Shown here piece by piece: positions 18,142 through 26,960 of a DNA stretch of 63,993 nt. Each line of letters opens with the position of its first letter. The stretch's first letter is position 1. Both the position numbers and the translations under genes were made by a program. The notes below the pieces were generated by a model, which made no database searches, was not told the origin of the DNA, and saw only the letters and a program-made list of their open reading frames with translations. The DNA is from Clostridiaceae bacterium (GTDB taxonomy: Bacteria > Bacillota > Clostridia > DSM-8532), in the NCBI GenBank assembly GCA_012521705.1, contig JAAYLX010000032.1:1-63993 (forward strand), given 5' to 3'.

Positions 18142-18848
18142 CAGCCTTCATCCTCCCCGCCGGTAACCTCGAAGAAAATCTGTTCCAGAGATTCTCCGGA
18201 CGCTGTCAATTCCTCCCTGACCCGATTAGCAACAATCTCTCCTTTGTTCATAATAAGAACCTTATCCCATATTTCGGCTATGGAATCAATGATGTGGGTG
18301 CTTATAAGTATTGCGCAACCTGAGTTTTTAAGCTCCACAAATATTTCCTTGAGCTCTTTAATGGCTTTGGGGTCCAGCCCGATCATGGGTTCATCAAACA
18401 TGACCATTTTAGGATTTATAAGCAGCGCGCAACATAGGCTTACTTTTTGCTGCATGCCTTTTGAAAGCTCTTTGGCAAGCATCTTCTTTTTATCGCTCAT
18501 GTCAAACCTTTGGAGGAGAGCCTCGGCGGTATCCTCCCAGTCGGTCAGGTTATAAGCCCTTGCAATAAATTCGAGGTGCTCCCAGCATGTCAGTGATTCA
18601 TACAAAGCAGGGGTTTCAGGAACATACCCGAAAACTCTTTTGGCTTCAGTACTTTTATTGTCCTTCCCATCAATGGTGATTTTCCCTTCAAAGCGAAGCA
18701 GACCCGCAATGGACTTTATGGTAGTGCTTTTCCCGGCTCCGTTTGGACCCAGAAGCACTCCGATTTCCCCGGGATTAACCTGGAAAGACACTTTGTTCAC
18801 TGCCAGGACTTTCTGATATTTCTTTGTCAGTTCTGAAACTTTAAGCAT
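18141..18848 (-). CDS. ABC transporter ATP-binding protein
   Basis: A 235-residue ATPase with Walker A GPNGAGKST near residue 37, signature LSKGMQQKVSLCCALL near 130, Walker B MVMFDEPMIGLD near 155, and the H-loop STHII near 190. It energises the membrane protein encoded immediately after it. The motif LSKGMQQK places it in the ABC-2-type exporter group. The start is ATG with GGGAGC upstream. A 9-bp inverted repeat about 20 bases upstream separates it from the SEC-C gene and may terminate that unit. Confidence 0.93.
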   Translation of the reverse strand: MLKVSELTKKYQKVLAVNKVSFQVNPGEIGVLLGPNGAGKSTTIKSIAGLLRFEGKITIDGKDNKSTEAKRVFGYVPETPALYESLTCWEHLEFIARAYNLTDWEDTAEALLQRFDMSDKKKMLAKELSKGMQQKVSLCCALLINPKMVMFDEPMIGLDPKAIKELKEIFVELKNSGCAILISTHIIDSIAEIWDKVLIMNKGEIVANRVREELTASGESLEQIFFEVTGGEDEG

Positions 18849-18868
18849 AACCGGCTCCCATATAATAG

Positions 18869-18907
18869 AAAATACCCTTTAATTATATAATAGTTAGCGG
18901 GTATTTT
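18869..18907 (-). terminator. possible terminator upstream of the ABC exporter genes
   Basis: Perfect 9-base arms AAAATACCC and GGGTATTTT with a 21-base AT-rich loop; the second arm ends in TTTT. This may end the gerM-to-SEC-C unit. The loop also contains TATATAAT, so a promoter role is an alternative. Confidence 0.4.
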
Positions 18908-18943
18908 CAGCATTAATTAATTACAATAATTCTATTACCGGAA

Positions 18944-19438
18944 TTATGCCCCACAGCATTTTTTATATTTTTTACCACTTCCGCAGGGACATGGATCGTT
19001 TCTGCCAACCTTGGTGCTTACTGCCCGGTGGTCTTCATTGAACTGTTTTCTTATTGCCACCCTCTCTTCTTTTGAGAGAATATTGTCCCATTCATCAAGG
19101 TTGTACAACCAGGGGGCCTTGGCACCGAGCATATTGTAATATAGTTTTTCAAAATCAATATTTAATTTAATCTCGCTTTCACTGGTCAAATCCTGAAGGT
19201 CAATCTCGCTTTCAAGGCTGGTGTTGATTCCATCCAGAAAACCGGTAAAAGTTATTTCATCCATATCGTATTGTTTTGCAAGGTCCGATACGCGGCCTTC
19301 CAAAACCTTGGTGTTATTTCCCAGAATATTTTTATAGGCCTCAGTCTCTTTTGAAAGGTAGTTGTCCAAAAACTCCCGGGTTTTTATATCATTGTTCTGA
19401 TTCTGCAGTTTCTCCTGCCATTGTTCAAAAAGGCTCAT
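18944..19438 (-). CDS. SEC-C metal-binding domain protein
   Basis: A 164-residue soluble protein ending in a complete SEC-C zinc motif ([15 protein letters not shown]), as at the C-terminus of SecA. The first 130 residues are acidic and mostly helical ([20 protein letters not shown]) and resemble a small Firmicute family with this tail. SEC-C motifs bind zinc and, in SecA, contact SecB or ribosomes, but the role in stand-alone proteins is not established. ATG with GGAGGAG upstream. It follows argS by 21 bases, so it is probably co-transcribed. Confidence 0.82.
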   Translation of the reverse strand: MSLFEQWQEKLQNQNNDIKTREFLDNYLSKETEAYKNILGNNTKVLEGRVSDLAKQYDMDEITFTGFLDGINTSLESEIDLQDLTSESEIKLNIDFEKLYYNMLGAKAPWLYNLDEWDNILSKEERVAIRKQFNEDHRAVSTKVGRNDPCPCGSGKKYKKCCGA

Positions 19439-19459
19439 TAGTATTCTCCTCCAAACATA

Positions 19460-21154
19460 TTACATTTTTTCCGGGGCACTTATGCTGATGAGCTCCAGGA
19501 CATTCTTTATAACAATGCGGGTGCTGTCAACCAGAATAAGGCGCGCCATCATCAATTTTTCCTCTTCCCCTCTAACCCTGCAGGCATTATAGAAGCTGTG
19601 GAAGCTTGATGCAACTTCCATGACATACCTTGTAAGTCTGCTGGGTTCCAGAGTTTTGGCTGAGAGGGTTATTTCTTCAGGATATTCAGCAAGCTTTCTC
19701 ATAAGCTCTATTTCTTCGTTTTCTTTAAGCAAAGTCAGGTCAACCTGGTCAACGGAAGGAGGCACAACCCCCTCCTCTGCAAGCTTTCTCAGAATGCTGC
19801 AGATACGGGCATGGGCATACTGGACGTAGAAGACCGGGTTTTCATTGGACTGCTTGACAGCCAGATCCAGGTCAAAATCCAGATGACTTCCTGAAGTTTT
19901 CATATTGAATATAAATCTTGCAGCGTCGCGTCCCACTTCTTCAAGAAGATCTCCCAAGGATATGGCCTTTCCGGTTCTTTTTGACATACGGGCAATCTCA
20001 CCGTTGCGGTAAAGCCTTACAAGCTGGAAGAGCACCACATGGAGCTTGTCGCTGTCAATTCCAAAAGGCTTCATGGCAGCTTTCATACGTCCGACATGGC
20101 CGTGATGATCCGCTCCCCACAAATCAATCGCCCAGTCAAAGCCCCTTGTAATAAACTTATTCCTGTGGTATGCAATATCGGCGGCCATATAGGTGGGTAC
20201 GCCGTTATTCCTGACAAGCACCTCGTCCTTGTCAAGGCCAAGTTTCTCTCCATTGAGCCAGATGGCTCCATCCTTCTCGACGGTATAACCATTCTCCTTT
20301 AAAAAGTCTATTGTTTCCTTGACCGCACCGCTGTCGTGCAGGGACTTTTCAGAGAACCAAACATCATATTCAATGCCGTAGGATGAAAGGGTCTCGCGAA
20401 TCCTCTGAATGTTTATGGGAAGGGCATAGTCAACCAGAGCCTGCTGCCTTTCCTCAGAGGTTTTGGAAAGCAGGATATCCCCGTATTGATCTATATATGA
20501 TTTGACATGTTCAATAATATCTTCGCCGTGATAACCGTCCTCGGGGAACTCAACTTTATCCTCGCCCATAAAGTGCTGCAAATAACGGGCTTCCAGAGAC
20601 ATGCCAAAACGCTCTATCTGGTTTCCGGCATCATTTATATAAAACTCCCTGGTAACATCATAACCTGCTTTTTTGAGTACGCTTGCAATGCAATCGCCCA
20701 AAGCGCCTCCACGGGCATTACCCATGTGGAGAGGACCTGTCGGATTGGCACTTACAAATTCGACATTGACCTTTACACCTTTTCCGACATCAACTTCGCC
20801 ATATTTCTCCCTTTTCTGCTGAATAAGCTGCAAAGCGTCATAAAGCCAGTCTCTTTTCAGGTAGAAGTTAATAAACCCGGGACCGGCTATTTCAATTTTT
20901 TCAATATATGTCCCTTCAAAATTGAACTCCGGATAAAGAGCCTCGGCAGTCTTTCTGGGAGGAAGCTTTGCCTGTTTGGAAACCTGCATGGCAACATTTG
21001 TGGAAAAATCCCCGAACCCTCTTTCCCTGGGAACCTCCACCGCCATGTCAGGAAGTTCTATTTTAGGCAGGGTACCTTTCTTCTCGCAGGCAAGAAAAGC
21101 TTCTTTTGTAACTGAAATAATCTGTTCGCGTATTTTATCAAAAATATTATTCAT
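19460..21154 (-). CDS. argS: arginyl-tRNA synthetase
   Basis: A 564-residue class I synthetase charging tRNA-Arg. The HIGH-type motif reads NPTGPLHMGNARGG near residue 125 and the KMSKS-like motif is MSKRTGKAI near 353. An N-terminal Add-1 domain and the C-terminal DALR anticodon-binding domain (residues 440-564) are present. I chose the ATG at 21154 with GGAG upstream; a longer frame would overlap ywiB. The order ywiB-argS is the same as in Bacillus. The tRNA-Arg(CCU) gene lies about 3 kb away, probably by chance. Confidence 0.97.
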   Translation of the reverse strand: MNNIFDKIREQIISVTKEAFLACEKKGTLPKIELPDMAVEVPRERGFGDFSTNVAMQVSKQAKLPPRKTAEALYPEFNFEGTYIEKIEIAGPGFINFYLKRDWLYDALQLIQQKREKYGEVDVGKGVKVNVEFVSANPTGPLHMGNARGGALGDCIASVLKKAGYDVTREFYINDAGNQIERFGMSLEARYLQHFMGEDKVEFPEDGYHGEDIIEHVKSYIDQYGDILLSKTSEERQQALVDYALPINIQRIRETLSSYGIEYDVWFSEKSLHDSGAVKETIDFLKENGYTVEKDGAIWLNGEKLGLDKDEVLVRNNGVPTYMAADIAYHRNKFITRGFDWAIDLWGADHHGHVGRMKAAMKPFGIDSDKLHVVLFQLVRLYRNGEIARMSKRTGKAISLGDLLEEVGRDAARFIFNMKTSGSHLDFDLDLAVKQSNENPVFYVQYAHARICSILRKLAEEGVVPPSVDQVDLTLLKENEEIELMRKLAEYPEEITLSAKTLEPSRLTRYVMEVASSFHSFYNACRVRGEEEKLMMARLILVDSTRIVIKNVLELISISAPEKM

Positions 21155-21155
21155 G

Positions 21156-21608
21156 TTACTGCTCCATTCTTTCTCCTTCTGATTTTTTCTGTTCACTTAT
21201 AGTGACATTAAGTTTGTTTCTTCCGCCAAAAGAGCGGTTATATTCCAGTATATATTCAACAGCTATGTTACCGCCGCAGTCATTTATGTCAATATGAAGG
21301 TGTTTGGCGGTGACGCCGATCATAATATTGCCATAGGGAGTGTCATAGCTGCTAAGATGCGTTTTGCCCACCTCGAATAGCATTAATGTATCAATACTCC
21401 CATGTCGTATAAGCGTAACCGAGTCTTTTCCGATTCTCATTGTTGTGGTGGTTCCTTCAAGACCGGTAATCTTGCTTTCCTCGTAGCTAAGGACATATTC
21501 CGAGTTTTCTTTTATGAGTTTACCTTCAGTAACAAAGCTGATTTTATCACTGCTCCCGTCGGCGCTGTCCATGAGGCTGTTTACTGTAATTAAAACCTTT
21601 TTCTCCAC
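21156..21608 (-). CDS. ywiB: DUF1934 (YwiB-like) beta-barrel protein
   Basis: A 150-residue protein of the DUF1934/YwiB family, calycin-like beta-barrel by family knowledge. It starts KVLITVNSLMDSADG and contains YVLSYEESKITGLEGTTT and a final strand region IAVEYILEYN. The start is GTG with GAGGAA upstream. It lies directly before argS, as in Bacillus. No catalytic motif is seen; the biochemical role is unknown. Confidence 0.85.
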   Translation of the reverse strand: MEKKVLITVNSLMDSADGSSDKISFVTEGKLIKENSEYVLSYEESKITGLEGTTTTMRIGKDSVTLIRHGSIDTLMLFEVGKTHLSSYDTPYGNIMIGVTAKHLHIDINDCGGNIAVEYILEYNRSFGGRNKLNVTISEQKKSEGERMEQ

Positions 21609-21610
21609 TC

Positions 21611-22729
21611 TTAGTTCCTCTCATAAGAACGATTAGTATTTTCAAACCTTTCAATTGCCAGTTCAATGAGTTTGGTTATAAGCTGTGTGTACGGAATTCC
21701 GCTTGCTTCCCACAGCTTTGAGTACATGCTGATATCTGTAAAGCCCGGCATTGTATTTATTTCGTTTAATATTATACGGTTTGTGTTTCTCTCCAAAAAG
21801 AAATCCACCCTCGAAAGACCCGAGCAGCCCAGTGCCCTGAACGCCCTTACTGCATAATCCCGGATCTGGTCCATTAACCGGGGCTCAATATTGGCCGGTA
21901 TTATTATCTCAGATTTTCCGTCTATATATTTTGCGTTATAGTCATAGAATTCGTTGCAGGGAAGGATTTCTCCAACTATTGAAGCGGCAGGTTCATCGTT
22001 GCCCAGAACTGCGCATTCCAGTTCCCTTCCGTCAATGAATTCTTGAATCAGTATTTTTGTGTCATATTCGGCGGCTTTCTTAAGAGCTGCCTCCAAATCT
22101 TCAGGTTTTTTAACCTTGCTGACTCCCACTGAGGAACCGGCATTGGCAGGCTTTACAAAACATGGCCACCCGAGTTCTTCGGTCACATTATCAATAATTG
22201 AGGTCATTGTTTCATTTATCTCATCCCTAATGACCTTAATATATTTTGCCTGAGGAATTCCGGCATTCTGGAACACAAGTTTTGAAAACTCTTTGTCCAT
22301 ACCTGCCGCAGACGCTAAAATTCCACACCCTACATATGGTACTTCAGCCAGTTGTAAAAGCCCCTGGACCGAACCATCCTCGCCGTTGGGTCCATGAAGC
22401 ACCGGAAAGACGACATCCACTTCACCGCTGTCTTTGAAAGCAATTAAGTCTTTGCATGTAGGAGTTTTAAGAGCATTGTCTTTATTATCTGAAGCGGCCT
22501 TTTGCTGAAGCTGTTTTCTTGCATATTCTTCCCATTCTCCTGAAGCTATAAGCTCCAGATCGCCGTCATATCTGAGCCATTCGCCTTTTTTTGTAATACC
22601 AATTGTCTGAACCTCAAACCGTTTCCTGTCAATATTCTCCAGAACACACCGGGCTGACACCCTGGAAACTTCATGCTCTGAAGATTGCCCTCCAAAAAGG
22701 ACCGTAACCTTTAACTTTTTATTTTCCAT
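21611..22729 (-). CDS. ddl: D-alanine--D-alanine ligase
   Basis: An ATP-grasp ligase of 372 residues making the D-Ala-D-Ala dipeptide for peptidoglycan. VTVLFGGQSSEHEVS is the N-terminal signature, GPNGEDGSVQGLL lies near residue 105, and NEINTMPGFT is the C-terminal metal/substrate motif. I chose the ATG at 22729; a TTG ten codons upstream is an alternative. A GC-rich hairpin without a T run precedes it. It belongs to a run of genes from gerM to the SEC-C gene. Confidence 0.95.
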   Translation of the reverse strand: MENKKLKVTVLFGGQSSEHEVSRVSARCVLENIDRKRFEVQTIGITKKGEWLRYDGDLELIASGEWEEYARKQLQQKAASDNKDNALKTPTCKDLIAFKDSGEVDVVFPVLHGPNGEDGSVQGLLQLAEVPYVGCGILASAAGMDKEFSKLVFQNAGIPQAKYIKVIRDEINETMTSIIDNVTEELGWPCFVKPANAGSSVGVSKVKKPEDLEAALKKAAEYDTKILIQEFIDGRELECAVLGNDEPAASIVGEILPCNEFYDYNAKYIDGKSEIIIPANIEPRLMDQIRDYAVRAFRALGCSGLSRVDFFLERNTNRIILNEINTMPGFTDISMYSKLWEASGIPYTQLITKLIELAIERFENTNRSYERN

Positions 22730-22757
22730 AACACCAATATCCTCCCGAAACGGTATC

Positions 22758-22782
22758 AAGGGGAGCTTTATTTGCTCCCCTT
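22758..22782. repeat. GC-rich hairpin between gerM and ddl
   Basis: AAGGGGAGC with its complement, 9 bp and a 7-base loop, sits 29 bases before the ddl start. There is no T run on either side, so an RNA-processing or translation-modulating hairpin is more likely than a terminator. Confidence 0.45.
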
Positions 22783-22829
22783 CAGGTTAACGTCAATTAT
22801 TTTAGTAAATTATACAATATAGACTTATA

Positions 22830-23528
22830 CTATTCAAGCGGGTCTTCTCCCTCGTATTCCACCATGTCGGTGGTATCAATTTCTTCAGTGCCGTCAATCG
22901 GAATCAGGTTACCTGCTTCAGGCACAGCCAGACCCACTTCTTTATCCACGATTGCGTCATTTCTTGGGAAGTCTGCATCAAGTTTAATCTTTCCTGCAAA
23001 ATTCTTGGTCTCTTTTCCGTTAATTATTATCTTGACCCTTTCAATATCCTTAAGCTCAGTCAGAGTATTTACTATTGAATAAACCGAAAGTTCAGCCAGT
23101 GTGTCTCCGCCGGGGTGTTTTTCAACAAACTCCTTGGTCAGATCCACGGTTGCTACACGGTCTTCAATTTTGACCGGTCCTCTTAAACTGGTTCCTTCAG
23201 GAATTACAGATTTCAGGCCATGAGCCTTCGGCCCTGCAATGAGCTCCTTGACCATTATTGAGGCAAGTGTTTCCGCACCCTTTTTGGCTTCTGCAATGTT
23301 AATATAACGTATTTCCTTCACAAGTTTCGTTTGCTGCTCATCACCAAAGTAGAGAATGACAGGCACTTTTTCATTCAGAACTGCAGCTTCTTCCTCGTCA
23401 ATGGAAAGACTGCTGGTCGGAGTGAGATCCTCTTCCGCGTCAGTTTCTTTGTCTTTATTTTTGCTGCAGGAACAAAAAAGAAGCACCATAATCAAAATCA
23501 TAGTAATTAAACGAATCCATTTTTTCAT
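22830..23528 (-). CDS. GerMN-domain lipoprotein
   Basis: A 232-residue secreted lipoprotein. The N-terminus has MKKWIRL, a hydrophobic segment and a lipobox-like LLFCSCS, so the mature protein would start at a cysteine. After an acidic linker, a single GerMN domain (residues about 55-200) is visible, with TLASIMVKELIAGPKAHGLKS and VATVDLTKEFVEKHPGG. GerM of Bacillus has two such domains and acts in sporulation and germination; single-domain versions are widespread. I chose the ATG at 23528 with GAGGTG upstream. Confidence 0.85.
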   Translation of the reverse strand: MKKWIRLITMILIMVLLFCSCSKNKDKETDAEEDLTPTSSLSIDEEEAAVLNEKVPVILYFGDEQQTKLVKEIRYINIAEAKKGAETLASIMVKELIAGPKAHGLKSVIPEGTSLRGPVKIEDRVATVDLTKEFVEKHPGGDTLAELSVYSIVNTLTELKDIERVKIIINGKETKNFAGKIKLDADFPRNDAIVDKEVGLAVPEAGNLIPIDGTEEIDTTDMVEYEGEDPLE

Positions 23529-23911
23529 ATTGCACACCTCTTGTCTGAATCCATTTAAATATCTATGACAAGACCTGGTCTTTTATTCTTGTTTTAAGAA
23601 GCTGTCTCGCAAATGAAAGAAACAGAATAAAACTGGATAATTATGGTACTTATCATTATTATGTACTATTAGGAGTGCATTACTCTATGAAATTTTGTTG
23701 TATTTAACACTTATAATAGATTGTTAATCCGGATACAATATTCATGTAAGCAGCAAATGTCGCAGAAATATACCAACCATTTATTTATGTATTCAAACGC
23801 AGAATCATTCGTAGTAATTGAAGCAGCATAATTTGCCCCTTTCCCCTTATTCCGCTCCTTTTGGAGCGTTCAACTGTTTAAGTTTTTTTTGAATAGATTC
23901 CTCCTTAAATG
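23529..23911. other. AT-rich intergenic region
   Basis: About 380 bases without a convincing gene. It contains a 13-bp palindrome AAGACCTGGTCTT at 23570-23582 near the gerM promoter region and a CGCTCC-TTTT-GGAGCG hairpin near 23851. No recognised RNA family. Confidence 0.5.
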
Positions 23912-23938
23912 AAAAAGACGGTTCACCCGTCTTTTTTT
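23912..23938. terminator. terminator overlapping the end of the flavoprotein gene
   Basis: AAAAAGACGG and its complement CCGTCTTTTT form a stem with A and T runs on the two sides, so it can act in both directions. The stop codon of the flavoprotein gene lies in its loop. Confidence 0.8.
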
Positions 23939-24810
23939 GTTTTTCTAACCATCTCTATCATGGAACGCGCCGCTATGGCACCCTGGCCTACCGCCACTGA
24001 AATTTGCTTAAATACTCCAGTACAGTCACCTGCGGCATACAGCCCCGGTATATTGGTCTCCATTCTGTCGTTGACTTCTATAGATTTTCCGTTGGTTGCA
24101 ATACCCATTTTGAGGGCAAAGTTTGTGGACGAGGCGCTTCCGTATGCCACAAAAAGTCCGTTTACCGGCTCTTTGCTTCCATCTTCAAATAATAGCCCCT
24201 CGATTATTTCATTGCCGTAGATTTCTTTAATCCTCTTTTCATTGATTTTGAACCGGGACAGGGCTTCCCTGTTCTCCTTTGTCAGACTGAGCGGTTCCCC
24301 GTTGGTAAAAAGGGTCACGTCCTCTGTAAAAGGAAGAAGTTCCATTGCCTCGTGGACGGCATAATCATTGTATCCCAATACTCCCACTTTTTTATTGCGA
24401 TAAAAAAAACCGTCACAGGTAGTGCAATAACTTATGCCACTTCCTTCAAAACGTGTTAAGTTTTTTACCGGAATTTTTATGACGGGGGCACCGGTGGCTA
24501 AAAGGACGGTGCGGGCCTCATAAGTACCATTAACACATTTAACTTTAAAATTCTCTTCTTTTTCAAGGCTAACAACTTCGTCATCCATTATTTCAACGCC
24601 CAGCCTCCGGACCTGATTCTCTCCTGCAATCAATAGCTCTTTTCCTCCGATTGGCTGTTCGAATCCATAATAATTCTCTATCTTATCCGCTTTTAAAAGC
24701 ATACTGTCAAACTTCCCTACAATCAAAGTGGAAAGATTCGCCCGGGAAGTATAGACGGCGCAGGAAATTCCTGCGGGACCTCTGCCAATAATCAGTGCAT
24801 CATAAACCAT
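23923..24810 (-). CDS. thioredoxin reductase-like flavoprotein, probably ferredoxin-linked
   Basis: A 295-residue FAD protein of thioredoxin-reductase fold. The FAD site is IIGRGPAGISCA at residues 7-18 and the C-terminal FAD motif is LYAAGDCTG. The redox pair is CTTC in SYCTTCDGFF near residue 132. The NADPH domain lacks its usual motifs: where GGGDSA is expected the sequence is GYNDYAVHEA, and no HRR-type loop follows (LFTNGEPLS instead). This pattern fits pyridine-nucleotide-independent, ferredoxin-linked reductases described in clostridia. The electron donor is an inference. It is monocistronic, with a terminator at its end. Confidence 0.85.
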   Translation of the reverse strand: MVYDALIIGRGPAGISCAVYTSRANLSTLIVGKFDSMLLKADKIENYYGFEQPIGGKELLIAGENQVRRLGVEIMDDEVVSLEKEENFKVKCVNGTYEARTVLLATGAPVIKIPVKNLTRFEGSGISYCTTCDGFFYRNKKVGVLGYNDYAVHEAMELLPFTEDVTLFTNGEPLSLTKENREALSRFKINEKRIKEIYGNEIIEGLLFEDGSKEPVNGLFVAYGSASSTNFALKMGIATNGKSIEVNDRMETNIPGLYAAGDCTGVFKQISVAVGQGAIAARSMIEMVRKTKKDG

Positions 24811-24864
24811 AACTATATACCCCCTCTTTAATACTTTTATCCCATATTTCTAATTAATAACACT

Positions 24865-24892
24865 AAAAATAAAGGTGAATTAACCTTATTTT
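24865..24892 (-). terminator. probable terminator of the Tad-like operon
   Basis: On the minus strand AAAATAAGG pairs with CCTTTATTTTT (one bulge) around an 8-base loop, ending in a T run, about 95 bases after the last gene of the operon. Confidence 0.5.
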
Positions 24893-24986
24893 ATTCTAAA
24901 CACGCGATATAAATCAAACCGATTATTGGCAAGATTTCCATACATTATGACATAAACTTATGTTAATTAAGTACAAAGGTATTGTG

Positions 24987-25988
24987 CTAAGGACGGCATT
25001 TGGGACAGGGGGAAAACCCATCTGAAGCGGCATCGTAAGCATTATTAAAGTAAATTATATTCTCAGCATCAAAACCGGGGGAAGCTTCAACTTCCCTGTG
25101 GTAAAAATCGCATGAGGTTTTACAGAATAATTTCCGGATATCATAATGGTATCCTACCAGTAAAGCCCTTCTGACGATCCTTGCACACCCCAGTGCGTAA
25201 TGCTCATATTTTTGACCACGTAGAACGGGAAAACCCTGCGCGAAAATCAATAGTCCCTGGTCCTCCAAAGCACGTTTCCAGTCTCCCTGGTCAACTGAAG
25301 GAAAACTGAAATCCACCGACAGCCTTCTTGAACCGGCCAGTTCTTTGTATTCCTCCATATACATTTCAAGCTCTTTTTCAATTGACCTTCTGATGGAGGC
25401 AAGCTTAAGATCATAGAATTTTTGCTGGTCATTAAAGGATGGAATTCTATCCTGAAAAGAGTAATAATTGCCTTCCAGAACCGAATGGCTTACACGGTCA
25501 TAAATATAAACATGATCACTTAGAGTGTAGCGAATGCTGTACCTGTCATCCAACACTTCCCCGACATAATGTTTTTTGGTAAGCCATACGTGCCGGACCT
25601 CAGTAATACCTTGCTCATTTTTGAAGGACTTTATTGCATAAAGGGAAAAACCATCCCATTCAAGATATACCAAAACCGGAACATACGATTCTATTCTTGC
25701 CATAAGAGTTTTGTTTCCGTATACATTAAACGCATAGTATAAGGAGTCAAAAAAATCCTTTACCAACAGATCCTTCAGGGACGAATTATCCGGATTTTCA
25801 CCATAGGTAAGCTGACCGGCTCTTTGACTCAGCATGAAGGCAGCATCCTGTACTGCATTGTCAATAACATAATCATAGTAACAGCGAAGCTTCAAATCTT
25901 CTTTTGCTATTTCCGCCTGCTGCCCGGTAATAAAGAGAAAGGGCAGAATTATTATGACAAAGACTACGGCAATACTAATAGGCTTCAT
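24987..25988 (-). CDS. Tad-like operon: membrane-anchored protein with C-terminal cysteines
   Basis: A 333-residue protein I do not recognise. Residues 4-22 form a hydrophobic signal-anchor (ISIAVVFVIIILPFLFITG); the rest is a large, probably extracytoplasmic domain rich in Tyr and charged residues. The C-terminal third holds CKTSCDFYHREV and ends in CPKCRP, so a metal site or disulfides are possible. It is the last gene of the ten-gene operon and overlaps the gene before it by 14 bases. By position it could be a minor pilin-like or surface component. A TadE/TadF relationship is not visible in sequence. Confidence 0.75.
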   Translation of the reverse strand: MKPISIAVVFVIIILPFLFITGQQAEIAKEDLKLRCYYDYVIDNAVQDAAFMLSQRAGQLTYGENPDNSSLKDLLVKDFFDSLYYAFNVYGNKTLMARIESYVPVLVYLEWDGFSLYAIKSFKNEQGITEVRHVWLTKKHYVGEVLDDRYSIRYTLSDHVYIYDRVSHSVLEGNYYSFQDRIPSFNDQQKFYDLKLASIRRSIEKELEMYMEEYKELAGSRRLSVDFSFPSVDQGDWKRALEDQGLLIFAQGFPVLRGQKYEHYALGCARIVRRALLVGYHYDIRKLFCKTSCDFYHREVEASPGFDAENIIYFNNAYDAASDGFSPCPKCRP

Positions 25989-26529
25989 TTCTGACCATGC
26001 CTCCTGCCCTTACAAATATATCCGGAGACTCTGAATCGATGAACAATATCATGCCCCTTAAAGCAGCAGCCATGGTCTTCCCCCTGTTTTTGACCTCGAC
26101 GAAAAACAAATCGCCCATGCTCATCTCATACCTTCTGGCAGGATCAAGAACAGAAAGTGGACTGTTTTCAGGAAAAAGTACGCCCATTATCTCGGTTTCA
26201 TCCACTGCTATATGATTTACTTCGTATCGACCGGTAAAAATCAGGGATGTACCTTCCTGCCTGTATACAGGATTAACCGTTCTGTGGACATGGGACAGTT
26301 TTATGTCGTATGTATTGCCTGTTGAGTTTATCCGGTCTGTAAACTCTTTAAACATGTTTGGAGTAATATACCCGGTGTCCCGGCACGCATCGGCAAATCG
26401 GTTACACTCGGCAAAAACCACGTTATATGCTATATCAATCTGTCTTTCCAGGATATTCATTAAAGGCACGAGGAATAAAAGAACCGCACTTAACAAGAAT
26501 GCCAGTACTTTCCACCAGACATTATCCAT
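25975..26529 (-). CDS. Tad-like operon: small membrane-anchored protein
   Basis: A 184-residue protein with one N-terminal hydrophobic segment (WKVLAFLLSAVLLFLVPLM, residues 6-24) followed by an alpha/beta domain. The topology matches TadE/pseudopilin-like proteins, but no class III prepilin cleavage motif is seen. ATG with GGAG seven bases upstream. It lies 15 bases after the preceding gene and overlaps the next by 14 bases. Function unknown; assigned to the machine by operon position. Confidence 0.75.
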   Translation of the reverse strand: MDNVWWKVLAFLLSAVLLFLVPLMNILERQIDIAYNVVFAECNRFADACRDTGYITPNMFKEFTDRINSTGNTYDIKLSHVHRTVNPVYRQEGTSLIFTGRYEVNHIAVDETEIMGVLFPENSPLSVLDPARRYEMSMGDLFFVEVKNRGKTMAAALRGMILFIDSESPDIFVRAGGMVRNEAY

Positions 26530-26544
26530 AATATATCTCCATAA

Positions 26545-26955
26545 TCATTCCGAGGTAAAATATATCGCCGTAACTACGCCTTGAGGCGATATTTCATAGT
26601 CAACACGGTATGACTTGGAAAAGTCAATACCTGATATATCCACCCTGTCATGGGCCTGCCCATTTACAAATATTTCGGGCCCTGAAGCCAATTCTGCATC
26701 ATAATTCCGGCTGATTACACATGTTTTTTCCCTGTTCTTAATTTCAAGGACCTGATGCAGCACTTCATTTCCGGTAGTCGTAAAAAATGCATCATCAAGC
26801 TTTTGGTTTACCATCACATGCCCTGACATTTGTTGAGTTGCCCGGTTGATAAAGCCCTCGTACTGGGCATAGTAATAAAAAAATGAGGTAAGGGCGGCAA
26901 TTAACATCAGCAATGCAACCCCTGAATACAGGGCCTTTTCAATGTTGTCGGACAT
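26545..26955 (-). CDS. Tad-like operon: small membrane-anchored protein
   Basis: A 136-residue protein with a short cytoplasmic start (MSDNIEKALYSG), a hydrophobic helix at residues 12-30, and an outer domain of about 100 residues. The N-terminal layout (charged start, KAL, then helix) closely matches the 192-residue protein encoded just upstream (MDGNLTKALWIG), which suggests related, duplicated subunits. ATG with AAGGAG upstream; five bases separate it from that gene. Unknown function, possibly a pilin-like subunit. Confidence 0.75.
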   Translation of the reverse strand: MSDNIEKALYSGVALLMLIAALTSFFYYYAQYEGFINRATQQMSGHVMVNQKLDDAFFTTTGNEVLHQVLEIKNREKTCVISRNYDAELASGPEIFVNGQAHDRVDISGIDFSKSYRVDYEISPQGVVTAIYFTSE

Positions 26956-26960
26956 AACCG

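Noticed and set aside
16368..21154. Link between tRNA-Arg and argS
   Set aside because: They are on opposite strands and several kb apart with their own signals; proximity is probably chance.
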